DNA of 64,000 bases from Paraescarpia echinospica (lineage: Eukaryota > Annelida > Polychaeta > Sabellida > Siboglinidae), in NCBI GenBank assembly GCA_020002185.1, contig CM034534.1:61112067-61176066 (forward strand), in the 5' to 3' direction. This document shows, piece after piece, positions 22,630-35,735 of the stretch. Every line of letters starts with the position of its first letter. Within the stretch, counting starts at the first letter, position 1. Made by a program: the position numbers and the translations under genes. The notes under the pieces are model-generated. The model searched no databases and was not told where the DNA came from. It was given only the letters and a program-made list of their open reading frames with translations.

Positions 22630-24762
22630 TTATGAAGTGACATAGTCTTGTAAGTACTTGGGCTTGACACGTCTGCGGACAGGTCGTGGAGTGTCGGCCG
22701 GTGTGTCGATTTCAGCTACGACTTCGTCAGTTGGAGTTGGTAGGACGGGTACCTCCAGCGGAGTAGCGATCGTCAGCGGAGTCTGAGGGGCCTCGTCGAA
22801 CGAGACCACCGGGGCGTCTTCATCGGACTCGATATCATTGCCAGTGTCGTGATGGGGCGGTGGGGCTACGGTAGTTGGTCTGGAATTGGGGACTAAGTAG
22901 CACTCCGAGAGTTTCACCTTGTATGATGATGCACGAAGCTGGTGGCCGCTGAATTTTCGAATGAAACACCAGCGGTCTTCGACGGAGGTGACTAAATATC
23001 TGTCCCTCGCTGATGACTTGTTGCGATCGGATGTTATGTATACCAAGTCACCAACGTGGATTGTGCGTGTAGAAGCTTCTCTACCACGGGGGGCTTTCGC
23101 GAGTTCACTGTGAGGGTGGTTCCGTTCCCGCGACTGTTGTTTTTCCGTGATGAGAATGCGGTCAGCGATAGGTAGCTGCGCATCCACCCGAACGACAGCT
23201 GATGGTCCGTCAATGGGGCGAAGTTCCATGCAAAGACGGGCGAGACTGTCACGCAAGGCGTCGTGACGTTCGTTCTCTATAACACACGTAGACGTGTAGC
23301 TAGTCACGGTTTCGCGTACGACGAAGATTAGTTGACGATTGCGTTTGATCACGTCGGCTGCAAACGAGATCCCAACGGCGTCGGGTGCGTCAGTTGAGGT
23401 CTGCTCAGTGAGCGTTGTAGGGACCTTTTTCAGCGATGCACACACATGGCACATGTCGGTTACGCGCTCGATTGTGCTGTCCAAATCTAGCGCGAAGAAA
23501 CTGCGACGCACTACGACTTTTAGTTGATTTTTGGATGGATGACTCAACTTCAGATGTATCGCAGTGAGTAGACCATCCAGTACCTGGCGAGGTACGACAA
23601 TTAGTTCTCTGGATGGTGCGAATGGCACGTCTTGTCGGACCACAACAACGCCGTCGCGAGCCAGTGTTGAGGTAGTTAGGTATCGCTTAACGTCTTTGAT
23701 GTTGGTTAGTTTCTTTGATGGGCGAGTGCCTTGTTTCAAGTGGGCACGGACGCGGCGCAAGTATGGGCATTCTGCTTGTGTTGATAACCAGGCCGACCTA
23801 CTCGTGAATGGAAGGCGAGCAGAGCCGGATACGATGTCTTCGACGCTGATGCTACCGACGACGGACTCTTCGATACGTGATATGAATGCGCATATCTGGC
23901 AACGCGGCTCCATGCATTCCGGCGCGTTTCGGCTGGCAAAGTCGGACGGCACATTCGCGGCTCCCGAGAGATGGCGCAGAGTGACTTGGTATCTCGAGAC
24001 GATCGTCAAAAACGAAGTTACGCGTGGGCTGGAGGAGAATTCTCCGCGGCATAATTTGTCGATTGCCTGGACGCATGGCTTGCTGTCCGTGAGAAGGCAC
24101 GGCTTAGACTTGGACTGGATTATGTACGGGCTGAAGTGCTTAACTGCGGCTGCAATGCCGAGCGCTTCGATCTCACATGGTAGCCAAGTCACCTGGTGCT
24201 TTTTGAGTTTAGCACTGAAGAATCCTGCAAGGAGGGTTTGACCGTTGCGTGATACGTACAGAGTGGCACCGATACCGCGCTGTGTGACGGATCCGTCGGT
24301 GACGATCCACAATTGGTCATCAGGTCTTGGCAAGGTGATTGACCTGTTAGTTGACAGGGCCTTCTGGGCTGTACAGAACGCCTCGTGGAGGTTTTCGGAC
24401 CAGCTTATCGGCTCCTGAGACTTCTTCCCCGCGATGTGTGATTCGAGAGGAGCGAGCACCTTGGAACTCTGCGGGATGACACGTCCCAGTACTTTGAAAG
24501 CGCCAACGAAGGAACGCAGCCCGAGAACGGTCTGTGGTGGTACACATGACGACAGTGTTGTGATACGATGGGGGCTGGCGCGTATTGTGCCTTGAGACCA
24601 AACCCAACCCAGAATGGTAGTAGATGTGGGGCAAACGCGTGTCTTCTTCGCCGACAGACGTAGATCGCATAGATCAAGGGCATCGAGAACGCGACCCCAG
24701 TTGTCTAATAGTTCTTCGGGTGAGTTTCCTCCGCAGTACAAGTCATCGGCCAGTTTGGCCAC
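22630..24762 (-). CDS. Gypsy-type Pol remnant: RT end, RNase H, partial integrase
   Basis: A 710-residue open frame. It starts at the RT active site (KLADDLYCGG), runs through the RT thumb (ILGWVWSQGTIRASPHRI) and the RNase H domain (LWIVTDGSVTQRGIG near residue 150, then LLTDSKPCVQAID). The integrase zinc-binding region follows (AIHLKLSHPSKNQL, then MCHVCASLKK). The catalytic core looks shortened: ISFAADVIKR is present, but the segment after GPSAVVRVDA jumps to QSRERNHPHSEL, so the second Asp and spacing are lost. The C-terminal part has a chromo/SH3-like HVGDLVYITSDRNKS and an acidic tail. The fragment cannot reverse-transcribe or integrate unaided; it could be mobilised by a complete relative. 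Confidence 0.85.
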   Translation of the reverse strand: MAKLADDLYCGGNSPEELLDNWGRVLDALDLCDLRLSAKKTRVCPTSTTILGWVWSQGTIRASPHRITTLSSCVPPQTVLGLRSFVGAFKVLGRVIPQSSKVLAPLESHIAGKKSQEPISWSENLHEAFCTAQKALSTNRSITLPRPDDQLWIVTDGSVTQRGIGATLYVSRNGQTLLAGFFSAKLKKHQVTWLPCEIEALGIAAAVKHFSPYIIQSKSKPCLLTDSKPCVQAIDKLCRGEFSSSPRVTSFLTIVSRYQVTLRHLSGAANVPSDFASRNAPECMEPRCQICAFISRIEESVVGSISVEDIVSGSARLPFTSRSAWLSTQAECPYLRRVRAHLKQGTRPSKKLTNIKDVKRYLTTSTLARDGVVVVRQDVPFAPSRELIVVPRQVLDGLLTAIHLKLSHPSKNQLKVVVRRSFFALDLDSTIERVTDMCHVCASLKKVPTTLTEQTSTDAPDAVGISFAADVIKRNRQLIFVVRETVTSYTSTCVIENERHDALRDSLARLCMELRPIDGPSAVVRVDAQLPIADRILITEKQQSRERNHPHSELAKAPRGREASTRTIHVGDLVYITSDRNKSSARDRYLVTSVEDRWCFIRKFSGHQLRASSYKVKLSECYLVPNSRPTTVAPPPHHDTGNDIESDEDAPVVSFDEAPQTPLTIATPLEVPVLPTPTDEVVAEIDTPADTPRPVRRRVKPKYLQDYVTS

Positions 24763-24785
24763 AACTCCGTCTTGCAGAAGGTCGC

Positions 24786-24854
24786 CTAGTACTCAAACGA
24801 CGTCAGAGTTTCATGCTTTGAGAGTGACCACTGCTTCGGTGCTCTCTGTGCCAT
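24786..24854 (-). pseudogene. Gag N-terminal remnant
   Basis: A 22-codon frame beginning with ATG, reading KQWSLSKHETLTSFE, resembles the opening of metazoan gypsy-type Gag proteins. It stops right at the deletion junction with RT sequence. Confidence 0.45.
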
Positions 24855-24990
24855 GACAGTGACTGACGCTCCGGTTTATAAAGGTTCAAAGCTTTGCCAG
24901 TGTAACTTACGTACTCTGTCTCGTTGTGCCTTATGTTTGGCTATAGTTACGAGTGTCACTTGTGAGGCGTTTCTTAGGGTACACTGCGAA

Positions 24991-25007
24991 CAGTACCGCT
25001 GCCACCA
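24991..25007 (-). other. Primer binding site
   Basis: TGGTGGCAGCGGTACTG immediately follows the 5' LTR on the minus strand. It would pair with the CCA end of a tRNA ending CTGCCACCA. The tRNA species is not identified. Confidence 0.6.
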
Positions 25008-25165
25008 CGCCAGTATAGACAACTAGTATATCAACGAACAGCAAAGAACATTTATTAACGCATCAAACAGTGCGCGTAAACATGCCGGAGAGCGAGACCA
25101 GTAACGTGACTCGGTGAGCCGCAATTCCACAGATCTACATATATGGATATGACGATAGACTGGCG
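25008..25165 (-). repeat. 5' LTR, 158 bp
   Basis: Identical to 22351-22508. It is followed on the minus strand directly by the primer-binding-like TGGTGGCAG. Confidence 0.85.
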
Positions 25166-26116
25166 CAAAACAAAGATTCTGTCCTCCTCTAGTTATTTTA
25201 GCATGTAAAAAACACTTGTCAGAAGCCCGAAAACATGCATTTTTGTTCTACAGCTTGTAAGTCTTAAATTTATCGGATCATGCATTTTAAAACTTTTGAT
25301 CAAAATTGTGTTGTTTTATAATGACCATCTGGGGAAAAGGTTTTCAATTTCCAACATTTCGGTCTTAAATTAGATCAGTCTAAAACTCTTAAGAGAACCA
25401 AAGCTTCAGTGTATACTGGCCATGGACACGCTGTGTTTCACCAAACCGTGCACAGTCATGATATACACATGATCACATCAACTCTACAAAGTGTTCATAA
25501 CATAGGCTATATTTGGCGGAGATAGGTCGTTGAAATTGGTGGTGTATCAAAGTTCATAAGCAAGTGGAATTACTGATTGATAAGTATTATTCTTGCCTTA
25601 ATATCATTCATAAAGTAGCAGTAAACATATATTGAGTAGCAGTTGTGCTTAAAGTTAGTTAGATAAAGTATTTTAGGACACTTTAGTCTAGTGAGTGATA
25701 ATAGGGTACGTTAGCTTACGGCTACGATAAGTTTGTAAACAAGATTTAACAAACCTCGTTATGTGGTAGAATATATAGGTGATAAAGTAACAACCATAAA
25801 CTACCTACATAAGATAATATCTGTGTAAGTCAGTACCTGCTAGACATTTTGATAAGGTAGCTTTGTTGTTAAAATTAAGCATTTGCGATAATCGGGCGAA
25901 CTAAGTTTATGTAGCTAGTGTCTCTCTTATTCGCTAGGGCGCTGTATAACCTAAATAAATAAGGCAGTCTAGCGTACGCAATCTTACGTAAAGTGTAACA
26001 TTTGTGCACAGAAAACAGTCTTCTTAAAGACTACATAGACAGTGAATAGTGTAAACACAGTTGACAAAACTATTTTAAATAGCTAATTAGATTATTATTA
26101 TTAAATAAATTCTGAT

Positions 26117-27336
26117 ATGGCGCCTTGCAAGCGGCAAGTCAAGGCAAAGAGACACTTGGTGTGCGACGACTGCCACAGTTGGGTAGATTTTGCCTTATCC
26201 GGCTGTACGAAGTCATGGACAGAAACCAAGGAAGAGGGATTCACCTTTCAGTGCGTGGGGTGTTGGAAGGTGAAATGTCTGGAGAAAGAGGTAGCTAGGT
26301 TGGTAGATATTGTGAAGGGGATGGAGATGAGAATCAGCAAGGAGACAGATGGAATGGAGAGAGACGACAGGGATAAAGTTGGGAATACTGTGAAACTGAA
26401 GGAGCAGAGTAGTGGCAACAAGACCGAGGAAAGGAGACTGAGAGGAGGGAAGGTGATCGGAGGGGAAGAAAGTGGAGGATCGACGGCAGGAAATGTGACA
26501 GGTGTGAAGGTGGCAGGAGAGAAAGTGACCGTAGAGAAAGAGGTAGGAGGGAAAAAGAGACGGGAGAGGAGAGAAGGAAATGCAATGGGAGGAAAGATGA
26601 CGGGAAGAAAGGAAGTGAGAGTACATGTGACAGAAGAGAAGTCGGGAGGGACGATGACAGGAAGAAAGGTGACAAGAGAAACAGCGTCAGGAAAGAATGG
26701 AACGGACGAGATTGTGACGGGAGAGCAGAAGACAGGGGAACAAGATTACAACCAGACAGATGCAAACCGTAGAAAGAGCTACACTGAGGCAGTGATTGAG
26801 GGGGCAATGAGGAAAGAGAGGGTGTTTATGGGCGATTCGATTATGAGAAAGACAGATAAGACTCTAAGCGAGGGGGAGGACGTCGTTGTTTGTCTACCGG
26901 GGGCTAGGATAGAACATGTAACTGAAAGGGTAGAGAAGGTACTGGGGCATGGCAAGGGAGGGTCTATACTAGTACATGTAGGGACAAATAACGCAGAGAG
27001 GGAGGGAACAACTGGGATAGTTCAGAAGTACAGACAGTTAGTGAAGAAGTTAAAGAAGACAAGAGTAGAACAGATTATCCTCTCAGGAATTTTGCCAGTA
27101 ATGGGAGGAAGGGGGCCGACATATAGAAACTGCAAGAGGATGGCGATCAATGCACTAGTTGAGCAGATGTGTAAAGAAGAGGGGGTGGGATTCGTAGATT
27201 TATGGCGATACTTTGTTGGGAGGGAAGATTGTACATGAGAGATGGCCTACATCTAAGTGGAAAGGGGGCAGCAGTTTTCTCAGAGAACTTGCTGCAATCT
27301 GTTGACAGTGGGACAGGCTGCATCTATTTAAACTAG
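26117..27336 (+). pseudogene. CR1 ORF1: zinc-finger and esterase protein, frameshifted
   Basis: The first ~50 residues carry a PHD-like cysteine/histidine pattern (CDDCHSWVDFALSGC, then CVGCWKVKC). A long Lys/Glu/Gly-rich low-complexity segment with repeated TGRKxT units follows. From about residue 230 comes an SGNH-type esterase: FMGDSIMRKTD (nucleophile Ser), LPGARI, and VHVGTNN (Asn block). The frame ends early at 27238, but the catalytic block LYMRDGLHLSGKGA continues in another frame to a stop at 27336. One base change near 27228 therefore separates the catalytic His from the rest. ORF1 esterases are known from CR1 elements and are thought to bind RNA or lipid. Confidence 0.8.
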
Positions 27337-27399
27337 ATTCGCAGGGGGGATTCACAGAGAAGCCTGAAACTGGAGGCATAGATAAAGACAGCAGAAATA

Positions 27400-30214
27400 A
27401 ATCGGCAAAGAACAGCCTGGAAAACTGTTCTGAATCAGGATATAAATGCATTTGTTTAAATGCAAGGAGCATAGTAAACAAAAGAAGTGAACTAAACATT
27501 ATGGTAGAAGATATTGACCCTCACATAATAGGTATAACCGAATCGTGGGCCACCACTGATATATCAGATGCCGAATTGGGACTAACAGGATATGTAATGT
27601 TTAGGAAAGATAGAATAGGAAGAAAGGGAGGTGGAGTTATTTTATATATTAAAGAATCTATCCAGGCTTATGAAATAAAATTAGAAAGAGAAGCAGATTG
27701 CGAAGAAGCTGTTTGGTGTAACATAGTTACAGGAAACTCAACGTTAACAGTTGGGTTAGTTTATCGAAGTCCAAACATAAGCATAGAAGAGAATGAAAAA
27801 ATACAAAACGCTATAAGGGAAGTAAGCAAACGGAACTGTATTATTATGGGGGACTTTAACCATGGGCATATACAATGGAAATCTCTACAGAGTATGGGGA
27901 GTGAGGACCACAAGTTTTTAGTTTTAGTACAAGATAGTTTCCTTTCTCAACATGTGCTAGAACCAACCAGGGGAGAGAATGTGTTAGACTTAGTTTTGTC
28001 CTCACAGAAAGAATTAGTTGACAATGTCAAGATATGTGAGCCACTGGGGAGTAGTGATCACAACCAGATACATTTTACCATCAAAGTAAAATCAGAAAGG
28101 AATAGTAAAAAGCAGTATAGGAGAAATTTCCACAAAGGAAGGTATAAGGACATGAGGAAATATTTAGCAAAGATAGACTGGAATAACACACTGAAGAATA
28201 AGACAGCAACCGAATGCTGGAATATCTTAAATAGTGAAATTAAGTGCATAGTCGATAAATTTGTACCTTTCAAAAAACAAGGGAAACGGTCTAAAAAGAA
28301 ACACTTATCGAAAGAAGCCATTAGAAAAATTAAGTATAAACAAATGATGTGGAAGTCATATAGATGTACTGGAAATGATGAAGACTACAACATTTATAAA
28401 GAAGCACTTAATCAAGCTACAGCTGAAATTAGAAATTCAAAGTGAAGCTATTAAAAAAAAATTAGCTAGTAATATAAAACATGACAGTAAGAGTTTTTAT
28501 GCGTATATTCGAAGCAAACAGAAAGTTCAGGATAAGGTCGGTCCTCTAGAAGATAGTGCTGGAAATACAATATCAGAGGGATTCTTAATGGCAGAAGACC
28601 TGAATGAGTATTTTAGTTCAGTGTTTACCAGGGAAGATATTAGTTCACTGCCAGTACCAGAGGCTAAGTTCAAGGGGGCAGATTCAGACTATTTAGGACA
28701 GTTAGTTGTAACCTCGGAAATGGTAGCTAAGAAAATAAGGGCTATGAAGGATAATAAATCACCTGGAGTGGACGGGATTCCGCCCAAACTACTATTGGAA
28801 ATTGTAGAACAAATTAGCGTACCGCTTGCAACAGTTTTCAATTTGTCATTAGAAGAGGGAGTGGTTCCTTTAGAATGGAAAGAGGCAAACATTATACCGT
28901 TATTTAAAAAAGGTTCGAGAAACAAGTCAGAGAACTATAGACCAGTGAGTTTAACATCAGTGATTTGCAAATTATTAGAAAGACTAATTAAAGATCACAT
29001 GGTGGATTTTCTTGTTAAACATAACTTGATAAACCCATCTCAACATGGGTTTTTAAAAGCGAGGTCATGCTTAACAAATATGTTATGTTTTTTGAATCAT
29101 CACTAGGTGGGTAGATGAGGGATCACCAGTAGATATCATCTATTTAGATTTTCAAAAAGCTTTCGACAAAGTACCACATCAAAGATTACTCCTTAAGCTA
29201 AAGGCCCATGGCATAGGAAATGGTATAATAAACTGGATAGAAAAATGGCTGAATGACAGAAGACAACGTGTAGTAGTTGATGGGGAGGCTTCAAACTGGA
29301 AATCGGTATTGAGTGGGGTACCACAGGGATCAGTACTAGGACCTATATTATTCTTAATATATATCAACGATTTGGACGATGATATAACAAGCAAGGTGTT
29401 AAAATTTGCGGATGATACAAAAGTGTTTAGAAGGATTAAAAGTGATGGAGACAGACAGCATTTACAAGATGATCTTGATAGGTTGATCAAATGGTCTGAA
29501 AAGTGGCAAATGCTGTTCAATTTTGGGAAATGTAAATGCCTCCACACAGGTCATGGGAATGAAGAGGTAAAATATAAAATGGGGGGTACTGTTCTAAGTA
29601 CTACTGTAAAAGAAAAGGACTTAGGGTTAACCATTAGTGCTGATATGAAGGTTTCAGAGCAGTGCGGAATTGCAGCGTCAAAGGGAAATCAAATCCTTGG
29701 ATTAATTAGGCGAAATATAGCGTATAAGAAAAAAGAATTAATAGTACCGCTGTACAAAACAATAGTGAGGCCTCATTTAGAATATTGTATACAAGCATGG
29801 AGGCCATATCGCAAGAAGGACATAGATATGCTAGAAAGAGTACAGAGGAGAGCGACTAAAATGATACCAAATCTGAGGGATCTTAGTTACGAAATACGCC
29901 TAAAAGAATGTGGTTTAACAACACTAGAGACCAGGAGATTGAGAGGAGATCACATAGAAGTGTTTAAAATATTGAATGGTTATGAAAATATTGATAGAAA
30001 CATTTTTTTCTCAGTTAAGAAAGATAAAAGGACCAGAGGACATGAAGCTACATTAGTAAAGGAGCAGTGTAGATTAGATATAAGAAAGTTCTCATTCTCA
30101 CAAAGGACTGTAAATGAATGGAACAGATTATCTCCTGATTGTGTTGGTGCTAGTAGCGTGAATATGTTTAAAAATAAAATCGACACACACCTAAAAAAGG
30201 CGGGATACATGTAG
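27400..30214 (+). pseudogene. CR1 ORF2: endonuclease and reverse transcriptase, two frameshifts
   Basis: Part one (to 28445): endonuclease with LNARSIVNKRSEL, IGITESWA, GLVYRSP, IIMGDFNHGHIQW and LGSSDHNQIHF. Part two (28444-29106): linker and RT blocks with NKSPGVDGIPPKLLLE and NYRPVSLTSVICKLLE. Part three (about 29100-30214): IIYLDFQKAFDKVPHQ, SGVPQGSVLGPILF, KFADDTKVF (FADD, Asp codons at 29411-29416) and a C-terminal RRLRGDHIEVFKIL block. The shifts fall near 28441 and in a T run near 29088. All catalytic motifs remain readable, so decay is recent. Confidence 0.9.
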
Positions 30215-30311
30215 ATAAAAAGTATTGGACTCTCGATAAGCCAAAAGGCTTCCTTGTCCACCTGCCATCCAGAGTAATTTTCTGGATGGCAATCTTGTTA
30301 AATCTTGTTAA

Positions 30312-30890
30312 ATGTATGCATGCATGCATGCATGTATGTATGCATGCATGTATGCATGCATGCATGTATGTATGTATGTATGCATGTATGTATGTATGCA
30401 TGTATGCATGTATGCATGTATGCATGTATGCATGTATGCATGCATGTATGCATGCATGCATGTATGTATGTATGTATGTATGTATGTATGTATGTATGCA
30501 TGTATGCATGCATGCATGCATGTATGTATGTATGTATGTATGTATGTATGTATGTATGTATGTATGTATGTATGTATGTATGCATGCATGCATGCATGCA
30601 TGTATGTATGTATGCATGCATGTATGTACGCATGTATGTATGTATGTATGTATGTATGTATGTATGTATGTATGTATGTATGTATGTATGTATGTATGTA
30701 TGCATGCATGTATGTATGTATTTATGTATGTATGCGTGTGTATGTATGTGTATGTATGTTTATGCATGCGTGTGTGTATATATGTCTACGTTGGTGTGTG
30801 CATGTATGTATGTATATGTATTGTACGTATGTGTATGTATATGTGTATGCATGTATTTATGTATGTATCTTATGTGTGTATGAATGTATG
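30312..30890. repeat. (ATGT/ATGC)n tetranucleotide array
   Basis: About 580 bases of TGTA and TGCA tetranucleotides, mixed in blocks, starting right at the 3' end of the CR1 LINE. All frames in it are repeat artefacts. Confidence 0.97.
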
Positions 30891-31171
30891 TAGATATGTA
30901 AATACGTGCGATTGGATGTACATGTACAATATGGGTGCGATAAATATGAATCAGATTAAGGATATTAGACTCTATTTAACTTTGGACAATCTATTTCGTG
31001 CACTGTTTATTGTTGTGCTCTAGTTCTAGCTTATACTCAAACAAAGAAATCGACGGCATCAAGAAGATAGAGAGAGGCTGGTGGACCTCGGCCCCTCAGA
31101 AGAGATGCGCCTACATTACTCCAAAATAAAAAATGGAAGCGTGGGTGTTAATTACTGGGTCTGCTGCTTAC

Positions 31172-31599
31172 CTTTCTGTATCCATGTCATCAGGTCTTAT
31201 CCAGAGAGTTAACGTGAAATCGGTCGTAACATTTACTGCCCTCTTCAAGAAAGCTAGACGTGCTTTCTTGTTGAAGACAGCCACAGTGACGTCACCATTA
31301 CCAAAGTCGTTCGTTGTGTTGGTCACACTGCCGTCGTAATTGAAGCCACTGACACCCCGCAGAAGATCTGTGTACGTTGGCCCCGTGTCCTCACACACAG
31401 CCCGGCAGGTGTGGACGACACAGCCGGCGTCGGCTGCGAGGTCGACTCGACAGTAGCTGTCGGCCGACGTCCGGCCACACGTCGCGTCGGTCGGACTCAC
31501 AGACACCGACGTCGACCCAGCGATGTTAGTCAACTGTGCCCTCAATGTTGTGACGACCAACACAGACAGCAGAAGAATCGCCAGAATAAACCCGGACAT
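31172..31599 (-). CDS. Signal-peptide exon of an usherin-like gene
   Basis: The minus-strand ATG at 31599 opens a clear signal peptide (FILAILLLSVLVVTTLRA). A cysteine-rich section follows, with ATCGRTSADSYC, CVVHTC and PTYTDLL, matching the stretch before the LamG-like domain of usherin. The start of that domain comes next (FTLTLWIRPDDMDTE). The exon ends with donor AG|GTAAGC at phase 2, exactly the phase required by the first visible LamG exon of the 60-kb gene (60463-60619). Since it lies beyond the 3' end of that gene, it cannot be its first exon. It is best read as exon 1 of a tandem paralogue. No later exons of that paralogue were found below 31 kb. Confidence 0.75.
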
Positions 31600-31673
31600 C
31601 GTTGCTATAGTACTGTGTGTTGTCCCAATGTGTTAAAGACATTGGAAGAATACTGCCTGCACACTACGTTTTC

Positions 31674-31817
31674 TAAACTGGTGCCCGACAGCATGAGTTT
31701 CCAGCGTAGCGTGAACTAGCTTAAATCGCCACTGAATTGGGTCATGGAAGAGGAAGTTTTCCGTGACTCAATTCAATTCACGCTTCGCTGGAAACTCATG
31801 CAGTAGCACCGGTTTAC
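31674..31817. repeat. Long imperfect palindrome upstream of the signal-peptide exon
   Basis: The 25-base arm at 31691-31715 matches the complement of 31777-31801 at 24 positions (GCATGAGTTTCCAGCG at the arm start), and weaker pairing extends on both sides. It is probably a MITE or fold-back element close to the start of the gene at 31599. Confidence 0.7.
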
Positions 31818-33529
31818 AAAATGTAGTGAGCACGCATGACACCAAAGGAAGCCAGAGTCGTAGCTAGGTCACAGCCGTTGCTAGGTCACAGTCGTGGGTA
31901 CGGGCAAAGATATATTAATATAATAAGACGATTCACTCGCTGTTTTTCTGTCCTGACATCCGAGTTGCGCCCTCTTGTGGTCGGATGGCAGACGGAGAGG
32001 TTAGTTATGACGGAGGTCGGCGTAAAACCATTAAAAGGGACCGGGTCGTTCTTTGCGGCGGCGGGTTGTTCTATATTACTCTTGTTTTCCGGTAAAGGAG
32101 CATGACAGGTATAGCATTTTAATAACGTTTACGTGCTGCCGGAACTAAATTCGTTGTACTTAATATAACATGTCATATTTAAAAAAATATTGATTGATTG
32201 CATACTGTATATATATATATTGTTTTGAAAGTTGTTTTGAATTCAATATTGACGATTTTTGAACGACGAAAGCGAAAAGACCTATCACCGACCATTGTAC
32301 AAATGTTAAGTACTATTGATACATTCTGAAATTGCAACATTTGTAGGCGAATTTTCGTTGCAACATGACGCTTATCCAGTGACGCGGAAACGAAATTCAT
32401 ATTGGGGGGCTAACGGTGCTTCAGCACCACTCACAAATTTTCGCCGCTGCACATCTTCACATCTTCCTTCACCTCGTGGCTGTCTCGGTTGGCTTGACGG
32501 TGACATCGGAAGACAGCGGGCGAGGGTGATGTTGAAATTGTGTTCGCCGCTGCGCTGCTGTAACTTCAGCTTCTCCGCTGCTGTCTCGGTTGTGAACTCA
32601 TGACATCCGAACAAACACGGAATACGGGGTGACAGTTCTGTTGAGACATTTTTTATTATTTTTTTTTTACGTGGCGCCGCTGCTGTCAATTTACCTTCTC
32701 CAGCTTCCAGCTTCTCTCCGCTGTCTCCGCGTAAATGATCATACCCGAACCCGGGGGAGGAGGGGGGCTTTGGAAACATTTTCCCCCACCACGTCGCCTA
32801 TTACTGGGTGGGGGGGGGGCAAAAAGCAATATGTCTACCCTCCAAATGCACACACCTTTCACAGTCGACAAAAATACACATTAATCGTCTCATAAAATTT
32901 ACATTTCCACCAGTCATTGACGCTCGCCACAAAAACAAACATTCACGCTCACATTTAATGGGGGGGGGAGGGGGCTGAACCATATGTCTGCCCCCAGAGA
33001 AATTCCAGGGGGGTAGCTGTCCCTCCCCCCTTGTTCCCGCGTCTATGCGCTTATCCCATTTCCCTGTAGGAAAATGTTGCTTGTGTTAAAAAACGCTATG
33101 AAATGAATTGTTGGGGTTTTGTAATACAGTGATTTGTGAAAGGTGTTGGCTTTTTTAACTTCACATTGGCCCAGGAACAGGGGGTGGGGTTGAGATCGAT
33201 AGGATTAGCTCCCCAACACTTTGGTAAGGTGGGTGCAGTTGGAGGTTTTTGGTGAGCCTTCAGGCGAGTGCAAGTGGAGATTTTTTCAGCTTCACCCCGT
33301 CTACCGATGTCATATCGATTGCTTAGATTCTAGGCTTTTATTTTATATTAATTGATCTTCTTTTATTAATTAAGTGAATGATTTATGCCTACACAAATGG
33401 CTATATACTGATGCTAATTGCTAAGCTTCTCCGTCATTATTTGATGTATTAAACACTTTGTTCATGGGAAACAGTGTCATTTTGTTCTACTAATTAATAC
33501 ATTTCGCTAATTCAATAATTATTTGATAT
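31818..33529. other. No supported gene; G-rich tracts
   Basis: Several C/G homopolymer tracts (about 32751-32765, 32809-32819 and 32959-32972) could form G-quadruplexes. The minus-strand frame at 32372-32779 has no family signature. Repeated use of CTTCTCCGCTGCTGTC suggests old repeat sequence. Confidence 0.4.

Positions 33530-35735
<2,206 letters not shown>

Larger units (their letters stand above)
22351..25165 (-). mobile_element. Internally deleted Ty3/gypsy-like LTR retrotransposon
   Basis: Two identical 158-base direct repeats bound a minus-strand coding region with pol signatures. Next to the 5' LTR (right copy) is a TGGTGGCAG primer-binding-like site. Next to the 3' LTR is a purine run (AAAGGAAAGTGG). 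Gag, protease and the first half of reverse transcriptase are missing: a Gag-like start is joined almost directly to the RT active-site region. Identical LTRs imply a recent insertion. No clear target duplication was found. Confidence 0.8.
25170..30325 (+). mobile_element. Near full-length CR1 LINE
   Basis: Two consecutive open frames with the CR1 layout: ORF1 with a zinc-binding N-terminus and an esterase domain, and ORF2 with endonuclease and reverse transcriptase. A short 3' UTR ends in two copies of AATCTTGTTA (about 30292-30311), the short tandem ending typical of CR1. The 5' end is uncertain; 25170-26116 shows no gene and probably includes the 5' UTR. At least three frameshifts show it is dead. 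Confidence 0.85.

Noticed and set aside
23564..24241. 225-residue plus-strand frame
   Set aside because: Antisense to the gypsy Pol frame; no motif of its own.
26213..26807. Minus-strand frames rich in Ser, Leu and His
   Set aside because: Antisense of the purine-rich low-complexity part of CR1 ORF1.
30168..31023. Frames of 130-245 residues made of MYVC or HTYI repeats
   Set aside because: They translate the ATGT/ATGC tetranucleotide array; the same is true at 57.0-57.4 and 58.5-58.9 kb.
32372..32779. 135-residue minus-strand frame
   Set aside because: GC-rich but without any motif; flanked by homopolymer tracts and likely old repeat sequence.
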